DNA of 64,000 bases, taken from NCBI GenBank assembly GCA_022539475.1, contig VCMS01000229.1, positions 1-64,000 of the forward strand, given 5' to 3'. The translations under genes and the position numbers were made by a program. The stretch's first letter is position 1. Every line of letters starts with the position of its first letter. This DNA is from Gracilaria domingensis (taxonomy: Eukaryota > Rhodophyta > Florideophyceae > Gracilariales > Gracilariaceae). This document shows positions 61,051 through 64,000 of the stretch, piece after piece. The notes beneath the pieces were generated by a model. It saw only the letters and a list, made by a program, of their open reading frames with translations. It made no database searches and was not told the DNA's origin.

Positions 61051-62214
61051 ATGAGCATCTACGAGCCGTCTGATGAAGAGAAGGCGAAAATCGACAACGA
61101 CACTCATAAGCTCGTCGTTCAGTTTTTCGCATTCAAAGAGTGGTGGTCGAATGATACCGAGGTTGCCTCAGTAATGGGATCTAGGGAAGCGTTAGTGAAG
61201 GGAGTTTCCAACTTCACCAAGCTCTCTAACTACACCCCGACGTCGTTAAAATCAAGCTTGGTAACTGATGCGAGTAAAGCCAAGGAAAGCACTCTTAGCA
61301 CGGCCAACACCTTGTTCGCTGAAGAAGAGTCTGTAGCAGTCGCTGATGTGACCACTGCATCAGTGTCATGGATACCTTTTGTGGGAGATGTGGCTGCAGT
61401 CGCTAATATTGGTATGCACATAGGAATGGACATCGCGATTCGAAACGAGAAAGAGGAGCTCAATAAGGAGATGAATATATCTGATTCGGCTGCTACCTGG
61501 CTTACAAACTACCCTGAAGTCGACGCCGCAATCCAGGTTTCTCAGTACATGGTTGATTTCAGTAAAGTGAATGACACCTACGAGTCCATCGCGAAGACCA
61601 TCATGGGCTATATCCAGGATTGCCTCGCGAACGGAGCGCAGAAGTCTCAGCAAGACGTCAGTCACGACTTCGACAACATGAAGCAAATGGATGGAACGTT
61701 TTGGATGGCCTTTCACGATGATGCGACTCAATCTCTGATCCAAGCAGATTCGGAAGATCGCGAAGATGTGCTGGCTGCTCTTGGTGATCTTCGTGGCACG
61801 ATGTTCGGCATGAGCATCTTTAGACTTGTTATTAAAGGCGGGAAAGCGATCTGGAAATCTGGGAAGCAGTTCTATTCGGCATACAAAGCTCGAAAGACTG
61901 CTCTTGCCGAGCTCAAAGAGAATGAGAATCTAATCGAAATGGCAGATTTGAACGAGTTTAGCGAATCCGTCTCGAGTGTGGAAAGCCCTAGTGGAACTTG
62001 GAATTCGACTGAGACGGTGGCGACAGAAAATGTATCAACCACTGCGAAGGTTGCTGCTATATTCCAAGCCTTAGTTGGTGTAGCCGAAGGAGTGGTGGCT
62101 GTTGTCGAACGTGTCCAAGTCGAGAACATTATCGATGAGATCTACGGCGAGCGCGTCAAGTACGCAGAGGCGGTTATCAAGCTGTGGGGAGATTCATCAT
62201 CTTCTGATAAGTAG
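61051..62214 (+). CDS. Helical protein of unknown family, paralog B
   Basis: ATG 61051 follows AATCTTCGAAA; the protein is 387 aa and ends in TAG. It aligns with the divergent gene at 58658-59794 end to end: FAFKEWWSND, VASVMGSREALVKGVSNFTK, VSWIPFVGDVAAVANIGMHI, TWLTNYPEVD, AKTIMGYIQD, FRLVIKGGKAIWKSGKQF, and AIFQALVGVAEGVVAVVER close to the C-terminus. Identity looks near 40%. Both lack a signal peptide, Cys-rich motifs or enzyme motifs. The two hydrophobic segments are conserved in place. Possibilities include a membrane-active or scaffold protein. I have no family name. The copies are intact, so selection is likely. Confidence 0.8.
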   Translation: MSIYEPSDEEKAKIDNDTHKLVVQFFAFKEWWSNDTEVASVMGSREALVKGVSNFTKLSNYTPTSLKSSLVTDASKAKESTLSTANTLFAEEESVAVADVTTASVSWIPFVGDVAAVANIGMHIGMDIAIRNEKEELNKEMNISDSAATWLTNYPEVDAAIQVSQYMVDFSKVNDTYESIAKTIMGYIQDCLANGAQKSQQDVSHDFDNMKQMDGTFWMAFHDDATQSLIQADSEDREDVLAALGDLRGTMFGMSIFRLVIKGGKAIWKSGKQFYSAYKARKTALAELKENENLIEMADLNEFSESVSSVESPSGTWNSTETVATENVSTTAKVAAIFQALVGVAEGVVAVVERVQVENIIDEIYGERVKYAEAVIKLWGDSSSSDK

Positions 62215-62678
62215 GCTGTTCAGAATGGCGCCAGTCTCATATATATATGAAGCACTTAACTATGAGACGTAATCGGTTACCGTAGTCCTGTCCCTCGTAA
62301 AGTGATTTGCTATTGTTTGCTTCATTCTGTTGCCTTAAGCTTCTCTGTGGTTTGGCTGCCGTTGCGTGAAGCCACAAATCGAAAAACGACCGTAGCCGTG
62401 TCCGGCTGAATGTTTTACACACCTGCGCATTTCATGGTGCTGGCGTCATTTATGCAGCTGAGTGTTAGATCGGGAAAACAAAAGAGCAAAGCATTGCCCA
62501 AAGACCCTTTATCATCCGGGTTTTGCTTTCCGCGCATGGCACTAAGTATTGCTGACAATTGCCCCATGCTTCTTTCCCATATTCTTAAAGTATGGCCAAC
62601 GTACAGCGAGAGTTCATGTACCAATTAATATCAGTGGCTTAGAACGATGTGTGTTGACCGCTATTACATCAAAATCGT
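62215..62678. other. Convergent intergenic spacer
   Basis: No gene supported. A TATATATATGA run follows the stop of paralog B. The spacer separates it from the end of the minus-strand membrane protein gene. Confidence 0.4.
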
Positions 62679-63872
62679 CTATGCAACATCTTTTCTGTCA
62701 CGGTACTTGGCCAACTGGCTCACTTTCCGCAAGATATTCAAAATATATTGGACAAAACATCGAGTTGAATAGGCACACACAACAGAAACCACACTCACTG
62801 AAGCTCCAGCTACTCGAAGCACGACGAACAGTTCTAGGATCAAAATGAGAGAAACATCACGATCAAGTATTTCTGTTGCCAGAACAGACAATTGGCTGGC
62901 CCCAATAACAGTGAGTGCCCAAAAGACGGTATAGTATGAAAAATAGCAGAAGAGCAATGTTTTCAACGCAGAGATGGGTATGATGTTCATCTCCTGTTCC
63001 CCTCTGAGGCAGGCCCATCGGTCCCATGAAGTGCTAGGGCAGTGTCTTAGCTCACGAAAATTTGAGACCCAGTTCACGGTTTGCAAATAACTGCTGTTGA
63101 GGCGAAATAATTTCCGCAACCCATTCTCAGGTGCCAAGTCGCTGCTCTGCAGGACCTTCATCATCACTCTATTATATGCTCGCATTCCTGATATCCCTTT
63201 GACGAAGACTCTGCTATCAATAACGTAGTTTCCGTCTCTAAACAGAGATAAGGGATGGTTAATCTCGGGAGATGTTGGAAAATACGAGTTATCGACCATA
63301 TCTCGATCGATAAAGTATATCATTCGCTCCTCAGTCATATTGATGCTATTGAGTACCATCATACGATCCCGGTAACTTCTCATGATGTCTTGCTCTATCG
63401 GCAATGTGGGTTCCTGGACTCGAATGTTGATCCATTCGCACTGAGACCACGCTGGTCGAAACTTGTCGAAGCCGTTCACAGTAACCACAGCACAGTTGTT
63501 TCTCCATTCTGATTTTGGCAACGTTTGCTTCTTAAGTTTCAGCTCGTTCTCTTTCATCTGCGGAGTAGTGAGCAGCATAAGATACAGAACAACTACTCTT
63601 AGCCCTTTTCTCCGTAAAAGGCAAACGGCAAGGATTGAGAGTTTCAGCATGACGAGCCATGGTTCCCTGAATTGAATCTTAAACGCCGTGTCGGTAGCGA
63701 AGACTCTAACCGAGGAAGAGGTAATGGTGACACTTACTTTACCCTTAAATTTGGCAAGCTTTTTTCCGGAGTGAAGCCTGGTGTGCCACTTTCCATGCTT
63801 CGTGTAGAAGCTTACTTTTGTTGTGGCAGAAAGCGAGAGGAGAATTACGAGCCCTACGATGATTCTTTTCAT
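62679..63872 (-). CDS. Putative membrane protein, 397 aa, unknown family
   Basis: ATG 63872. Residues 1-17 (MKRIIVGLVILLSLSAT) look like a signal peptide or anchor. A second hydrophobic block lies around 70-105 (LVMLKLSILAVCLLRRK, then VVVLYLMLLTTP). The middle (115-295) is soluble with Cys residues (NNCAVV, SQCEW, HCPSTSWDRWACLRG) and Asn-x-Ser/Thr sites, suggesting a lumenal or extracellular domain. The C-terminal third is hydrophobic (TLLFCYFSYYTVFWALTVIG; ILILELFVVLRVAG) with two or three membrane spans and a basic tail. No internal stop. I do not recognise the family. It converges with paralog B. Confidence 0.5.
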   Translation of the reverse strand: MKRIIVGLVILLSLSATTKVSFYTKHGKWHTRLHSGKKLAKFKGKVSVTITSSSVRVFATDTAFKIQFREPWLVMLKLSILAVCLLRRKGLRVVVLYLMLLTTPQMKENELKLKKQTLPKSEWRNNCAVVTVNGFDKFRPAWSQCEWINIRVQEPTLPIEQDIMRSYRDRMMVLNSINMTEERMIYFIDRDMVDNSYFPTSPEINHPLSLFRDGNYVIDSRVFVKGISGMRAYNRVMMKVLQSSDLAPENGLRKLFRLNSSYLQTVNWVSNFRELRHCPSTSWDRWACLRGEQEMNIIPISALKTLLFCYFSYYTVFWALTVIGASQLSVLATEILDRDVSLILILELFVVLRVAGASVSVVSVVCAYSTRCFVQYILNILRKVSQLAKYRDRKDVA

Positions 63873-64000
63873 ACGAAAAAGGGAACAGTTGAACGGAGCA
63901 ATGACGACTAATGTGAATCACAACCAGAACTCCTTAGTGAATCGATTCGTTCCTTACTTTGGCTTGTTGTGCCTTAGTCTTGAGTATTTGAGGTTACTCA

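Noticed and set aside
1..64000. CRISPR arrays, operons or bacterial signals
   Set aside because: There are no regularly spaced direct repeats, no Shine-Dalgarno-led gene runs, and the gene content and introns are eukaryotic.

Overview
The window is nuclear DNA of a eukaryote with few introns and many transposable elements. Apparently intact genes are single open frames with Kozak-like starts (GCCATG) and TATA boxes, and spliced genes are hard to find. Several stretches (about 300-1700, 24.4-25.3 kb, 57.9-58.5 kb) are very GC-rich with G/C-rich third codon positions. They read as host-type coding DNA set in AT-richer transposon sequence. A compact algal or protist genome, perhaps a florideophyte red alga, is my guess from this texture. 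No marker gene proves it.

Layout. 0.7-3.9 kb: decayed gene for a long coiled-coil protein. 3.9-10.7 kb: DNA-transposon cluster with a 1032-aa tnp2/KDZ-like DDE transposase (minus), a cysteine-rich relic downstream and a divergent 392-aa basic protein. 11.6-21.2 kb: 5'-truncated Ty3/gypsy element with zinc knuckle, PR-RT-RH-IN, a broken chromodomain ORF, a long antisense frame, polypurine tract and 3' LTR. 21.5-23.2 kb: decayed gene fragments around a probable solo LTR. 24.4-25.3 kb: WD40-like gene with one internal TGA (or a 48-nt intron). 26-27.7 kb: LTR-like and duplicated blocks. 28.0-34.0 kb: old Ty1/copia element (LTRs roughly 8% different by eye) carrying a MITE, abutting a second copy of the gypsy antisense frame and gypsy 3' LTR (34.0-36.7 kb). 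36.7-39.1 kb: decayed minus-strand reading frames.

From about 40.3 to 55.9 kb lies a nested stack. A PIF/Harbinger element holds a 328-bp TRIM and a hAT element (hAT-A) inside its transposase gene. hAT-A in turn holds a 7.1-kb copia element (LTRs differing at one site by eye) and a complete second hAT (hAT-B) with an intact 834-aa transposase. Target-site duplications TTGAA, GTTACAAG, TCTAA and ATTGTAAT mark the four insertions. Removing them by eye rejoins the Harbinger frame, with two nonsense codons left.

The right end is host-like: an FkbM-type methyltransferase with an N-terminal membrane anchor, a GC-rich gene relic, two divergently transcribed paralogs of an unrecognised helical family with TATA boxes about 130 bp from each start, and a membrane protein of unknown function.

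The most unusual themes are long antisense frames between pol and the 3' LTR in both a gypsy and a copia element, the datable nested stack, and the divergent helical paralog pair.
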